NCBI GenBank assembly: GCA_023053575.1
Contig: JAKZAP010000017.1
Span: forward strand, 8,997,501-9,061,500
DNA from: Branchinecta lynchi
Lineage: Eukaryota > Arthropoda > Branchiopoda > Anostraca > Branchinectidae
DNA length: 64,000 bases
Direction: 5' to 3'
Shown piece after piece: positions 1-10,100 of this stretch. Below the pieces are notes generated by a model. The model was not told the DNA's origin and ran no database searches. It worked only from the letters and a program-made list of their open reading frames with translations. The number at the start of each line of letters is the position of its first letter. The stretch's first letter is position 1. The translations under genes were made by a program, and so were the position numbers.

Positions 1-530
1 AAGGAAATCTTTAGCAACATTATTAACAGAACAACTAAAAATTAGAGGACCCAACTTAATTCCTTGGAGGGTACCGCATGTTACTTTTTTCGACAGCGGA
101 AACGGAACCATTCAGTTTAACAACTTAGCTCCGGTCTGAGAGAAAACTGGCAATCATAAACCGACAAAACTGACTTGCACCCATTTCAGAAATGGCGTCC
201 AAAGCAACCGCATGATCCAGGAGACCGAAAGCTTTTTTTTTGTCAGCGAGGATTAGGTCAATAAACAAATCATCTTCTTCAAGAGCAGTTAGTATTGTCA
301 TGAACCTGGCTAACCAAGTAGTGTGAGGTGCTAATACCTTGCTGAAAACCAAACTGATTGGGGTCTGCCGAAATGCCGAAGTCTTCGATATGGGTCACAT
401 ATCATCAAGGCTAGAGGGGTTAGTTTTCTTTGGTATTGGAGTTACCTCAGCAATTTTGAAACACTTAGGAAATGTACATTAAAGAAGACACTGATTAAAT
501 ACTGATTCGATGGGTTTAGAAATTAGAAAT
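1..530 (-). pseudogene. Broken non-LTR reverse transcriptase fragment
   Basis: Read on the minus strand, this stretch encodes the start of a non-LTR reverse transcriptase palm. Near 430 it reads AEVTPIPKKTNPSSLDD, near 345 QFGFQQGISTSHYL, and at 300-125 a segment with DLILADKKKAFGLLDH (the first catalytic aspartate block) and FLSDRS. These blocks occur in the order expected of LINE RTs, but in different frames and with an in-frame stop after SSLDD, so the copy is dead. It continues past the left edge. The family (CR1, Jockey or RTE type) cannot be assigned from this fragment. Confidence 0.7.
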
Positions 531-1392
531 GCGCATTATATTAAATCAACATCTCATTGTTAACGTGAAAACAATTCGGGTTCAATCGCAGAATTTTTTA
601 CTCAACCATATAGCAGGAGTTGTTGTTTTTTTTTGTGTTTTTTTTTTTGTAAAAAACGAAAAGAAATCAACAGACGAACCCCGGAATTGCCAACAAGCGG
701 CCAGATCAGGAACTCGGACGAATTAATACCTCTAAAGAAGACAAATTCCATCTCTTACGAAAATCACTTGTGAGTTGTGACAACCCTATCCGCGTCAGAC
801 GCGACAACAATTCCATACAAAAAGAGAACAGAAAACAAACTAAATAACAATTATCGGTATATCAGAAACACTAGGCTCAAGACGCTCACTCAATGGAGGT
901 AACTTGTCGCGATGCCTCAGCCTTGTTTTGAGGCTAGGATGGTTTGGAACTTTAGCGCCGGCAGGTGAGGCCGGATCGATCGGTGATACTAAAAGCAAGA
1001 ACGCATACTATAGAGAGGACTACTGGAAATACCTGATTCCGAGTACTCGGCCGATGGATTTAATCTCTTCCTCGCCGCAACGATTGCCAGGATTCGGATT
1101 ACGAGTGGAGCGATTCCGACAGCATCCGGCCGGATAACTAGTGACATAAACTCGGACCAGAGGTAGTTCTCCAGCGAAGAGCAAGAGGAAGCCATGACGA
1201 GAAGCGCGTTTTCGCTTGTCAAACGAATCTCTTCGTTTGTGACGTTGGCCGTCTTGATCTAAAGGAAACACGCTTTACAGGTAAAAATCAGGATCTAACC
1301 CAGCGGTTAGTAACCAATACTCACTTTACCGATCTATGCTTATTCCGCAAACAGCAAATCAGTTGGTTCCGGTATAGTCTTGTTTATTATTA
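531..1392. other. No gene recognised
   Basis: Only short unrelated reading frames are present. A T-rich run lies at 625-650. I see no exon-like, RNA or repeat signal that I can support. Confidence 0.5.
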
Positions 1393-1811
1393 GTTGCGTT
1401 TTTGCAGATACCACGACATCTGATACGACGGTCTAAAGTCATTTTCGCAGTTACCGTGGTTTCTGATACCACGGTCAAAAGGCTTTTATGCAGTTATCCT
1501 GGTATCTGGCCAGTTATCGTGGTATCTGATATTCAGATACCACTTTCCGACCATGTGGTAACTTACTGTCGTATCTGAAATGTCATCTCACTTTCATCAA
1601 ATTCTGTCGAATTGGTGAGAAAGAAGTTTAACAATTAGTGATGTAACTGGATATCAGTTTTTGTTTGGGGACGACTTCGAAAAGTGCAGTTTCGGCAATA
1701 GTCGTTTTTGCAGAGCAACCGTGTGTCAGATATCATGATAACTGCAAACATGACTAACTGCAGATCCAGTTGCCGTGGTAGCAGATACCATGATAGCTGC
1801 AAACACGCAAT
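1393..1811. mobile_element. TA-flanked palindromic MITE, copy 1
   Basis: The element begins GTTGCGTTTTTGCAGATACC and ends with the diverged complement (GCTGCAAACACGCAAT). A TA dinucleotide lies on both sides, at 1391-1392 and 1812-1813. The interior is packed with short dyads of GGTATCTG/CAGATACC. It aligns over most of its length with the copy at 27063-27425. This copy is longer because its right-hand dyad is present twice (about 1715 and 1780). No transposase is encoded. TA flanks suggest a Tc1/mariner-mobilised non-autonomous element; that assignment is inference. Confidence 0.75.
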
Positions 1812-2243
1812 TATTATTTTATGTTACTACTCAGTTTCGAGGGAAATAACAAATAAACAAAATCGAATAAGCGATAAAATTAAGAGTTCACGGCGTCTCC
1901 TGCATCTTCCTCGAGAAGAAACGTAAGACAGAGCACTGTTACACCCTACCACAGCCAGGGTCAAGTTGATTCTAATCGCAGTTAAAGTTTGACCGAAAAG
2001 GGCTGGGATAGCACAATCTAATTACCCATCACTTCTTCACTTAAATTGGCTTGAAGGCCCGCTGAAAATACGTTACTTCGTTGTTCCGCTATTCACGAAT
2101 ATTCGATTTTCAAATAGTGGAAATTCCGTGTGATTTGTGGTACCTCTATGCGCTTGTATTTTTGTTCTATGCCTTACGAGAAAGACTTATGAATTTTTTT
2201 TTTGTTCAGGCACTAAGCAATCTTCACCAGTTTCACACTGCCC

Positions 2244-2450
2244 ACTGAAAAGCCACGTTTATGTTGGGATTAAAACTTCCCGCGTATTAGTAGAATTTAC
2301 GCTGTGGGGACGGACGCAGATATTCTGAACGTCAAACTAGGGCAGATAGTGGAAAATAAAAAAAAATCACTTTGCAGAATCCAAATAATTCGGTATATTC
2401 AGTTAAATGAAACAAAAATAAGTTGGTTTTTCAGTTAAACTTTAAAGGAC
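2244..2450. repeat. Partial F-family TIR element
   Basis: The stretch contains CTGAAAAGCCACG near 2244 and ends TTCAGTTAAACTTTAAAGG at about 2432-2450. These match the two terminal inverted repeats of the F family seen complete at 12874-13712 and 27820-29118. The interior is short and unlike the full copies, so this may be a deletion derivative. Confidence 0.4.
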
Positions 2451-2761
2451 AGGGTCTTACCTAGATGACGCTTCCCTTACGTCCCTTTCTAGTCGTTCGG
2501 TACATTCTCATTCCCGAGAATTTGAACTCCCTATGTTCCGTGTCAGCACTCATTCAGTGTAGTCGCAAAAATTTTGCAAGCGACGGACTATACGAGTTCT
2601 CACTGTGCATTCATGGTGAATGGTGGTGAATTCAAAGCTGGATTTACTTCTGTCTGGATTACCTGCAACTACGCGCTGTCTGAAAGGAGGCCTTGGTATT
2701 TACGAATTCAAGGCCTTTATCCGTAAGTCCCCTTACGATTTATACTTTGGAGCTGTTTGGA

Positions 2762-3844
2762 ATGGCTGGTCCTGTCATTGATGAACTGCTATGTTTTCTG
2801 ACGAATCGTATGGATTGCCTACCTAAGGATATTGCACTTAGCCTATGTGATGGCATGTATTCGTTGGATGATGTTACTGCTAGTCGGAGTGTGCTCTGCA
2901 GGCTCATTTCTACTGAGGAGCGTGCGAAATTTGCTGATTTAATTAACCCTACGAGGAGGTCTAAGAATTTAGCGCTTAATGACCTGTACTTAATCCTGCA
3001 GCAGTGCGACAGATCGAAACTGCCGGTTTTTGCGGCTGGTAACTTAAACAAGCTGCCATCGCAATCGATTGCGAACTTTGATCTTGCAGCGATTGTTGCC
3101 TCGTACTCTATCCTTGAGAAGGAACTGAGATCTCTGCGAGCCGAAGTAATCCTACTGAAATCTGCTGTCGAAGACAAATCCGCACCAGCAGCCTCTGCTT
3201 GCGCCAACTGTTTTCCTGTTACTGGCGATAAAAATCTTTTACAGCGCGAGATCGTTCCGTGCCAAATCCTGAGCAAACTAGGGCATTGCTCTCAAGTGAA
3301 TGACGTCACTCTGACACCACCAAATCTCGACGAGAGCGTAGCCGAGGTGTTAGGAAATGGTAATACGCCGGCGGGGACTGGCAAATCCTACTCTGCGGTG
3401 GTAAAGAAGGGAGTTGGAGCTGGAGCAAGAAATCCGAGTGGAACCTGGTCTAACGGCAGTAAGGTTCGTGCTCCCCCCAGGTATGTCAACCCTAAGGTAA
3501 CGATAGGGTCTAATGTTAAAAGCAGCTCTAGCTGTAAATCTGTGCTTCAAACTAAAGTTTGTCGATTATTTGCTAGTCGATTTGTGCCAAGCACTGACCC
3601 TACCATTCTCGCTAAAGAGTTAGCTAACCGACTGAAGTGCCGTGTAACATGTGAAAAGGTTGATACAAAAAGCACAAACAGTGCATCATTCAAGATTACT
3701 ACGCCGGCGACTATGCGCCCGACGTTAATGGATCCAGAATTTTGGCCTGCGGGCATATATGTGCGTAATTACTACGAGTCGACAAAGCCAACTAGTAACC
3801 CCCATCCTGAGCCCATAGCAACTGGGAGTGGTATTTGTACGTAA
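2762..3844 (+). CDS. Retrotransposon ORF1 protein (L2/CR1-like)
   Basis: The frame is open from 2693, but the first ATG is at 2762 (GMAGPVIDELL), giving about 360 residues. The N-terminal half is leucine and charge rich and probably helical (ILEKELRSLRAEVILLKSA looks like a short coiled coil). The middle is serine/glycine/lysine rich. The C-terminal 100 residues contain KVCRLFASRFVPSTD and EFWPAGIYVRNYY, resembling the conserved domain near the end of ORF1 proteins in invertebrate CR1/Daphne/Kiri-like elements. No CCHC zinc knuckle is seen. By family analogy it binds element RNA. Its stop codon overlaps the ORF2 start in TAATG, so ORF2 may be translated by termination-reinitiation. Confidence 0.75.
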   Translation: MAGPVIDELLCFLTNRMDCLPKDIALSLCDGMYSLDDVTASRSVLCRLISTEERAKFADLINPTRRSKNLALNDLYLILQQCDRSKLPVFAAGNLNKLPSQSIANFDLAAIVASYSILEKELRSLRAEVILLKSAVEDKSAPAASACANCFPVTGDKNLLQREIVPCQILSKLGHCSQVNDVTLTPPNLDESVAEVLGNGNTPAGTGKSYSAVVKKGVGAGARNPSGTWSNGSKVRAPPRYVNPKVTIGSNVKSSSSCKSVLQTKVCRLFASRFVPSTDPTILAKELANRLKCRVTCEKVDTKSTNSASFKITTPATMRPTLMDPEFWPAGIYVRNYYESTKPTSNPHPEPIATGSGICT

Positions 3845-6684
3845 TGGCTAATATTCGTGTTGCGTCATTTAATTGCCATTCAATTAAGCGTAACGTGATG
3901 GCAGTGAGAGCCCTATGTGATGATAATGACATTATTTTCCTACAAGAAACGATGCTGTTTGATTTTGATCAACCGTACTTAAGCTCCATACATCCTGAGT
4001 TTATTGCTTTTGGAATGTGTGCCACACGTGCTGCAGATGGGTTGTTACGTGGCAGGCCTAAAGGAGGGCTGGCCTGTTTGTGTCGGAAGGGGTTAAGTTC
4101 GTCCGTGTCGTTCCCTATACCGGCAGATGACAGGTTACAGCCAGTGTGTTTGGATCTTGGTGGTATTAAATATTTATTTGTTAATGTGTATATGCCTGTA
4201 TGCTCTGAAGGGAGCCTTCCTGAGTTTTCTTTGTATTTAGGTAAGCTCCTTGCGTTAACATTTGATTTCGGAAACGTGTGCTTCCTTGGTGATTTCAACG
4301 CGAATTTATCTAAAGAGACGCTCTTTAGTAATGAACTGGTGGAATATACGGCTGTGAATGATATAATGATTTCTGACCAAGCGCTTCTTGAAAGTTCGAC
4401 TTTCACTTACATGGGCCCGTCTGGTAATACGTCTTGGTTGGATCACGTGTTAAGTTCTAATTCTTTTCATCTATTGTTGAGTAATATGAGTGTGAGATAT
4501 GATATTTTCGGGTCTGACCACTTCCCGATTAGTTTTGATATGTCTTGCCGGATGTCTACCATCCCTGTTGCGGTTACGTTGCCACTTTCTACACTGAAGG
4601 CTGTACCCCGTGTGGATTGGGATGCGGCTGGAAAGGCGCAGCTTGCGTCGTATACAGCTTATGTAGAGCGGAGAATTTGTGGTTTGGATATCCCTTCCAT
4701 CTTCTCTTGTAAATCCCTTGCATGTAATAACCCTGTCCATCGTAGTAGTCTTGAAAAGTTGTATTTGATTGTTCTGTCGATACTAATACTGGCTGCGTGT
4801 GAAAGCCTTCCATTGATCCCTCCTGCGCGTAGTCGAGTTCAGGATTACGGCGTCATTCCGGGATGGAATCGGTTTGTGCGGCCCCTTTATGGAGCTGCCA
4901 AGAGAGCTTTTATATCGTGGGTCGGGAATGGTAGAATTCCTGGGGATCATTTTGATACACTTAGAAAGTCGTTAAATAGTAAATACCGGAATGCGCTTCG
5001 GTGGTGTAAGAAAAATACGGACATGCTGAAGTCGACTGCGCTTGCCGAAAAACTCGGATCGTCAAAGTTTAGGTTGTTTTGGAGACTTGTTTCGAAGTCC
5101 CAAAATGCGCCAAAAGCAACGAACCGAGTGGGTTGTGCTATTGGGCCAGTTGCTATTGCTGAACTGTGGTGTGGTCATTTTTGTGATGTATTTTCTTCTG
5201 TTAAATCTGATGTTGGTAGTGTTAGAGTGGAGGCATTTTCCCAGTCCCTTCAGACTCCTGGAGAGCAGCTGATCTCGCTTGAGTCCGTGAGTTGTGCGAT
5301 ATCTGGGCTTTCTGGTAGTAAGTCTGGAGGTTTGGACGGAATTACGGCAAACCATCTAAAGTTTGGAGGAGCATCCTTGACCTGTATCCTGTCGCTGCTC
5401 TTTAATGGTTTTCTTAACCATCATTTTGTACCGCAGGCTCTTGTTGAGGTATGTCTTGTCCCTGTGCCGAAGTCTAGTTCTGGGGACATGACGTCACTCA
5501 GTAACTATCGACCCATCGCTTTAGCTGCTACGGTATCAAAGGTTTTTGAGCGATGTATGCATGCGGCACTGCAGCAGCAACTGGAGTCATCGTACTTCCA
5601 ATTTGGGTTTAAAGAGAAATCGTCGACTGAATTTTGTGTTTTTGTCCTTAAAGCAGTTATCCAGTATTTTTGGCTGTTTGTAACCCCTGTGTTTGTTTGC
5701 TTTCTGGATGCTAAGGCTGCTTTTGACAGGGTTAACCATGAGAAGCTTCTGAAAAAGATGGTCTCGCGGGGTATTGACTCACGTTTTATTGGCACCCTTG
5801 GTGCATGGTTTGATACCCAAAGGTTTCAAGTTAGATGGAGCGGTGTTCTTAGCCATCCTTTTCCTGTCCTTAACGGTGTTAGGCAAGGTGGGGTTCTTTC
5901 TCCATTATTGTATAATTTATATGTTGATGAGTTGAATGAGCGGTTGGCTAGCCTTGGAGTGGGTTGTTTCGTACAAGGTGTGTGTTTCAACAACTTAAGC
6001 TACGCTGATGACCTAGCCATACTAGCCCCCACAGTATTCGCGCTCAATAAGCTTCTTCAAGTGTGTGATGAATTCGCGAAAGCAAATGATATTCTTTTCA
6101 ACACGAAAAAGACGGTTTGTATGGCGTTTATCCCGAAAAGTCTTCAACTACGTTACATCCCCGATGTTATTTTGTCTGGTGAGGTACTAGTTTTTGTGCA
6201 AACTTTCAAGTATTTGGGCTTTACTTTTATTCCTTCTATGTCTGATGAGCCTCACATTGCTGCGCTCTCCAGATCACTGTCTGTGAGGGCCAATATATTA
6301 ATTCGGAGGTTTGGTAGATGCGAGGCTTCTGTTAAGACCTTTCTTTTCAGAGCTTACTGTACTCCGCTGTACTGTTTGTCACTGGTGTGTAACACGAGAG
6401 TTAAGTGTCTAGATACATTTCGGGTTTTGTATAACAACTCTTTCCGGTGGCTACACGGACTTGCATGGAACTGTAGTGCGTCTGGCATGTTTGTGGGTGA
6501 GGGCCTTCCTTCTTTCGGGGAACTTCGGCGTCGGGCTATCTTTTCTCTCCAGACCCGAATTCTTCGCTCTCGAAACCCCATGCTTGTGGTTCTTTCGAGT
6601 CCCCATATGAGACTGACGTTGCCTGTGTGGTTAGTCTGGAACCGCGAACTTTACATGTGTTGCGTAGAAGGTCCGCAATCTTAG
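3844..6684 (+). CDS. Retrotransposon ORF2: endonuclease-reverse transcriptase
   Basis: Starting at the ATG that overlaps the ORF1 stop, the protein is 946 residues with no internal stop. Residues 1-240 form an apurinic-type endonuclease: ASFNCHSIKRN at the start, catalytic Glu35 in LQET, GDFNAN near 151, and SDHFP at 224-228. The RT follows: LVPVPKSSSGDM, NYRPIAL, then DAKAAFDRVNH from residue 622, RQGGVLSPLLYNLY from 680, and the catalytic YADD at 720-723. The C-terminal 200 residues contain the usual LINE thumb-like region but no RNase H. It would nick target DNA and copy the element RNA in place. All catalytic residues I can check are present, so the copy may be recent or active. The frame is T-rich in codon use, unlike the A-rich I-like element at 38-44 kb. 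Confidence 0.92.
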   Translation: MANIRVASFNCHSIKRNVMAVRALCDDNDIIFLQETMLFDFDQPYLSSIHPEFIAFGMCATRAADGLLRGRPKGGLACLCRKGLSSSVSFPIPADDRLQPVCLDLGGIKYLFVNVYMPVCSEGSLPEFSLYLGKLLALTFDFGNVCFLGDFNANLSKETLFSNELVEYTAVNDIMISDQALLESSTFTYMGPSGNTSWLDHVLSSNSFHLLLSNMSVRYDIFGSDHFPISFDMSCRMSTIPVAVTLPLSTLKAVPRVDWDAAGKAQLASYTAYVERRICGLDIPSIFSCKSLACNNPVHRSSLEKLYLIVLSILILAACESLPLIPPARSRVQDYGVIPGWNRFVRPLYGAAKRAFISWVGNGRIPGDHFDTLRKSLNSKYRNALRWCKKNTDMLKSTALAEKLGSSKFRLFWRLVSKSQNAPKATNRVGCAIGPVAIAELWCGHFCDVFSSVKSDVGSVRVEAFSQSLQTPGEQLISLESVSCAISGLSGSKSGGLDGITANHLKFGGASLTCILSLLFNGFLNHHFVPQALVEVCLVPVPKSSSGDMTSLSNYRPIALAATVSKVFERCMHAALQQQLESSYFQFGFKEKSSTEFCVFVLKAVIQYFWLFVTPVFVCFLDAKAAFDRVNHEKLLKKMVSRGIDSRFIGTLGAWFDTQRFQVRWSGVLSHPFPVLNGVRQGGVLSPLLYNLYVDELNERLASLGVGCFVQGVCFNNLSYADDLAILAPTVFALNKLLQVCDEFAKANDILFNTKKTVCMAFIPKSLQLRYIPDVILSGEVLVFVQTFKYLGFTFIPSMSDEPHIAALSRSLSVRANILIRRFGRCEASVKTFLFRAYCTPLYCLSLVCNTRVKCLDTFRVLYNNSFRWLHGLAWNCSASGMFVGEGLPSFGELRRRAIFSLQTRILRSRNPMLVVLSSPHMRLTLPVWLVWNRELYMCCVEGPQS

Positions 6685-6981
6685 ATAAAAGGTAAATGTA
6701 TTTTGTTGTTGTTTTTATGTGTTGTATGTGTAATGGCTCTAGAAGCCGTAGTCGAAGTTAAATAAATAAATAAATAAAAATAAATTATTTGTATCCACCC
6801 TAACGGCATGACGCTGATTTTTGCATTTGCCGTTTTTTATTCTTTCCGAGGCAAGTCAGGCTCCCACTTATTGGTGAATCAAGCAGAAGTGAAAGATCAG
6901 ACTGGAACTGGTACGTCCAGGTCCTAATACGGACTTCAAGACTACCCCCCCCCCCCCCGCTTTACGAGCCATGATTATTAC

Positions 6982-7164
6982 TTTTCCATCTGAGGCGTCC
7001 ATCATCATCGCGGAAATACTTCCGATACTTGTCCTTAAAGTTCCGGAACCTCCATCCAGGAAGCAAAGCTTGAGCAAGTAGCTGACAAAATCCTCCACGA
7101 CGTCGTTTTTTAGTTGACCTTGAAGGGCCAAAGTGGTAATGAGCTGGATGATTGCATGACGAAC
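6982..7164 (-). CDS. MROH1: MROH1 exon 7 (last seen in window)
   Basis: The strong acceptor TTTTCGTTCCAG precedes 7164. The exon encodes VRHAIIQLITTLALQGQL and VVEDFVSYLLKLCFLDGG, matching human VKRAVVQVISAMAHHGYL and MIEYIVQQCALP. The likely donor is GGAAAA/GTAATA at 6982 (61 codons, phase 0). An earlier donor inside GGAG/GTTCCG near 7036 is also possible, so the 3' limit is approximate. Confidence 0.78.
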
Positions 7165-10100
7165 CTGGAACGAAAATAAAACTCAAATTACTCCGGAAGG
7201 GCAGGTTGTAAAAAACATAAATACTCCTTCATTTTATTAGAACTATATTTCTATAAGCTAGAATCTTTATTTTGTTTTTCTACAAGTTCGTTTTTCCAAC
7301 TTGAGCGGCTTTGGGCCTAGGACCCTTGCAAGCAGGGCCGAAATTTAGCTCTAATAAAATTCAGCTGACGTATCCGTTTTGTACAGTCAAAAAATAAAAA
7401 AGATAATTATCCATCAGAAGAATGTTCAGCTCAAACAAGAGTAATGCCTCCATTAAACTCATCTCTCGTACACAGCGGCCCGAACCTCATCAGACGGGTG
7501 GAGCCCGTCACAGGGGTTTGTAAGCCTCAGGCCTAGGGTGGGTTTGGCCAGCGATCCTCCGACAAAAAACAAGCGCTACGCTAAGAGACAAATCTGCCTC
7601 AGGTCCGGACTCCATTTTAAAATCAAGATCACTGCGTATCAACGGGCATGCTGACGACATCAGAAAGACCGAAGTGACAAACCTCGGCGTATGCGACGCG
7701 CCAGCGCTAGCTGTTTATGGTATTGGCTGGAGGAGGCAGACATCACTCTCGACGCTGAGCGACACCCAGCCGGAGACATAAAGAACATCAAGTATGTCTA
7801 GAATCCCAGATACCCACTACTTTTTTTACTTTAATTTTAATTCTTTCATCATGCTTTTCACTTTTCTGCAGTCAAACTCGCAGCAATCTTAAAGCAGAAT
7901 TGAAACTTGATATTATTCCATTATTTTCTTTCCAATAACAAGCGCCTGCCACCGTTCTATATAATGTAATCTTTGATTTCCTTAATAGCTCGTACAATTC
8001 ACTCGTTAGCATTGAACTGTCGTACAGTTTACCACCGATACATATAATAACACTACCGTTTATAAGACATTTTGATAAGAAGTTCAAAAATTCCCAATTA
8101 ACACTTAATATATACAACTTACCTTATTAATTACCACATAGGATTGAGGACTATAAGCTGATATCGGTCCGTAGAATGTGTGCTTGGGCGAACAAGTTTT
8201 CGGACAGTTTACAGTTTTCTGCCCATCTCAGCTTTGCCTGTCACAGATGTGTTCATGCTTTTGCTTGCGCTCTATCCAAACCCAACATTCCTATCGAGAG
8301 TTTTTTCGCAATTAAGCTCCGCCCCTCGCAGCGTTTGCGACTGATTCAGTTGGAATCTACAGTGTTATTGAATGTATAAGCTGATTTCTGTATCCTCAGT
8401 TCTACTCCTTAGTTCTGAGGAACGGAAACAACAAAATAAATAAATGAATAAGAAGGAACTATGAATTTTCTTAACTTAACTATACTTGTTTTCTCAACTT
8501 CTTCACATGCTCGATATGAGCTTAGTTTTGTGGCTTCGTTTGTTAATATGCTTAACGCCGGGTTGACTTTTTAGTCTTCAAAATAATTATTAATTGTATG
8601 TATTGTACTTTAGTGTATTTTAATTTTGACTCGTCGATTGACACACATGTTTATTTTGTGACAACAAAAACAAATAATCAGCTGTGTTCGTCTCATGTTT
8701 TTCGAATAAAGTGAACTGAACTGAACTTACTGGGTTCCGATTGTCCGGTAGGGAATGCTTCAATACTCGATTAACGTCATCCGTATAGGGCTGGAAATCT
8801 CCTTTCAAAGCGTTGGCCAGGTGGCGTAGGACAGTGAAAACGCCAACTCGGGCTTTCGTGTGCGATGAATCCAGCTTCAAGATCACGTTTCGGATGACCT
8901 TTTCGGCACAGGTCCGGGCTACAGAGAGGAATCTATACGTTACACTGACTATACGTCTTACGGTGAGGAACTGGAAGATCCCAACCATCAGCACATCCTT
9001 CCCCCTCCCCATTCCCGACCGCATAAGACCACAGAGAATGGCAGCACAGCCAGTTCCTAGATCCAACCCATTCGGGCAATTCATGCGCGGTACGAAAGAA
9101 GTTTTGTCCCCTCCTTTGTGAGTTTTTCCAACGTCAAATTTTAAATTCTATTCCTCTTTTTTATGTTAATTATTGAAGTTTAGCGATTTAATTTGTTGCA
9201 ATTCTTGTTCTTGTGTAATTACTGAATATTTTACTATGTAAAAGCCCAATTGTATATAGTTATGTTTGACGAAATTCAGTTTTGTTGATACCGTAAGGAA
9301 TGTTTTTCGAATAACAAAGATTGATTGATTATCTTAAAGTCCGTACGAGAACCTGGACGTACTAATCTTACTCCAATCTTTACCTTCTGCTTGATTCAAA
9401 CCAGCCCTCTCATGTGGGTCGGGTCACTGTTGTGCCCAGCATAACTTTTCTCTTTTGGTATGCCGAGGTTGGATAAAGACTGATATTAAAGTTTAACCAG
9501 CTTAGTTTTATGTCTTGGATTTGATTACACTGATTATTTTGACTCTGATAAGGGATATGCTTTTGTTTCACCTTGGGCTCTAGAAGTGACGTTCAGAATA
9601 CGCACTACTGGCAGGATAAGACAAAGTTCATCCAAACGCGGATAATTTGAATTTCAGCAGAAGCGTGCATTTGAATGGCTAACGAAGCAGAGCTCAGGAA
9701 ATGTTCGGTTCCAGATTTTACGGTCACTCAGAAGAAAGACAGCTACTGCGCGTGACCCAAAGAGATCTATTTTGTAGAAGTACGAGCACATAGAAGTACC
9801 ACAAATTCGAAAGAAAAGGTTATTCGATGAAAATCGATTATAAGAATAGACGAGCAACGAAATAACGGATTTTCATCGGGTCTGCAAGTCTATGTAAGTG
9901 AATAAGTGACGGGTAAGTAGACTGTCGTATCTCAGTCCTATTCGGTGTAACTTTAAGTAATAAAGACGATGGCTGATTGACAAGTTAGTATAATCCATTA
10001 AATTTGTTTTAGTCGTGGACCAAGCAAGTGACCTGGCCACATGTCGATCGCTGCTCCCGGGGTGCCGTGTAAATATGTTGTGTTCTCGACTTAAATTTGT

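Larger units (their letters stand above)
2450..6786 (+). mobile_element. Apparently intact L2/CR1-like non-LTR retrotransposon
   Basis: Two long ORFs (2762-3844 and 3844-6684) without internal stops are followed by a 3' UTR ending in an AATAAATAAATAAATAA-type tail at about 6758-6786. The order is ORF1, then an ORF2 with AP-like endonuclease and RT but no RNase H, and a short simple repeat ends the element. This is the layout of the CR1/L2/Kiri/Crack side of the Jockey superfamily. The 5' limit is uncertain; about 240 bp upstream of the first ORF1 ATG would be 5' UTR. No target duplication was identified. It lies in the 3' half of MROH1 or beyond it, antisense to that gene. Confidence 0.85.

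Noticed and set aside
8813..9121. Plus-strand frame over MROH1 exon 6
   Set aside because: Antisense shadow of the HEAT-repeat exon, which is supported by family motifs on the minus strand.
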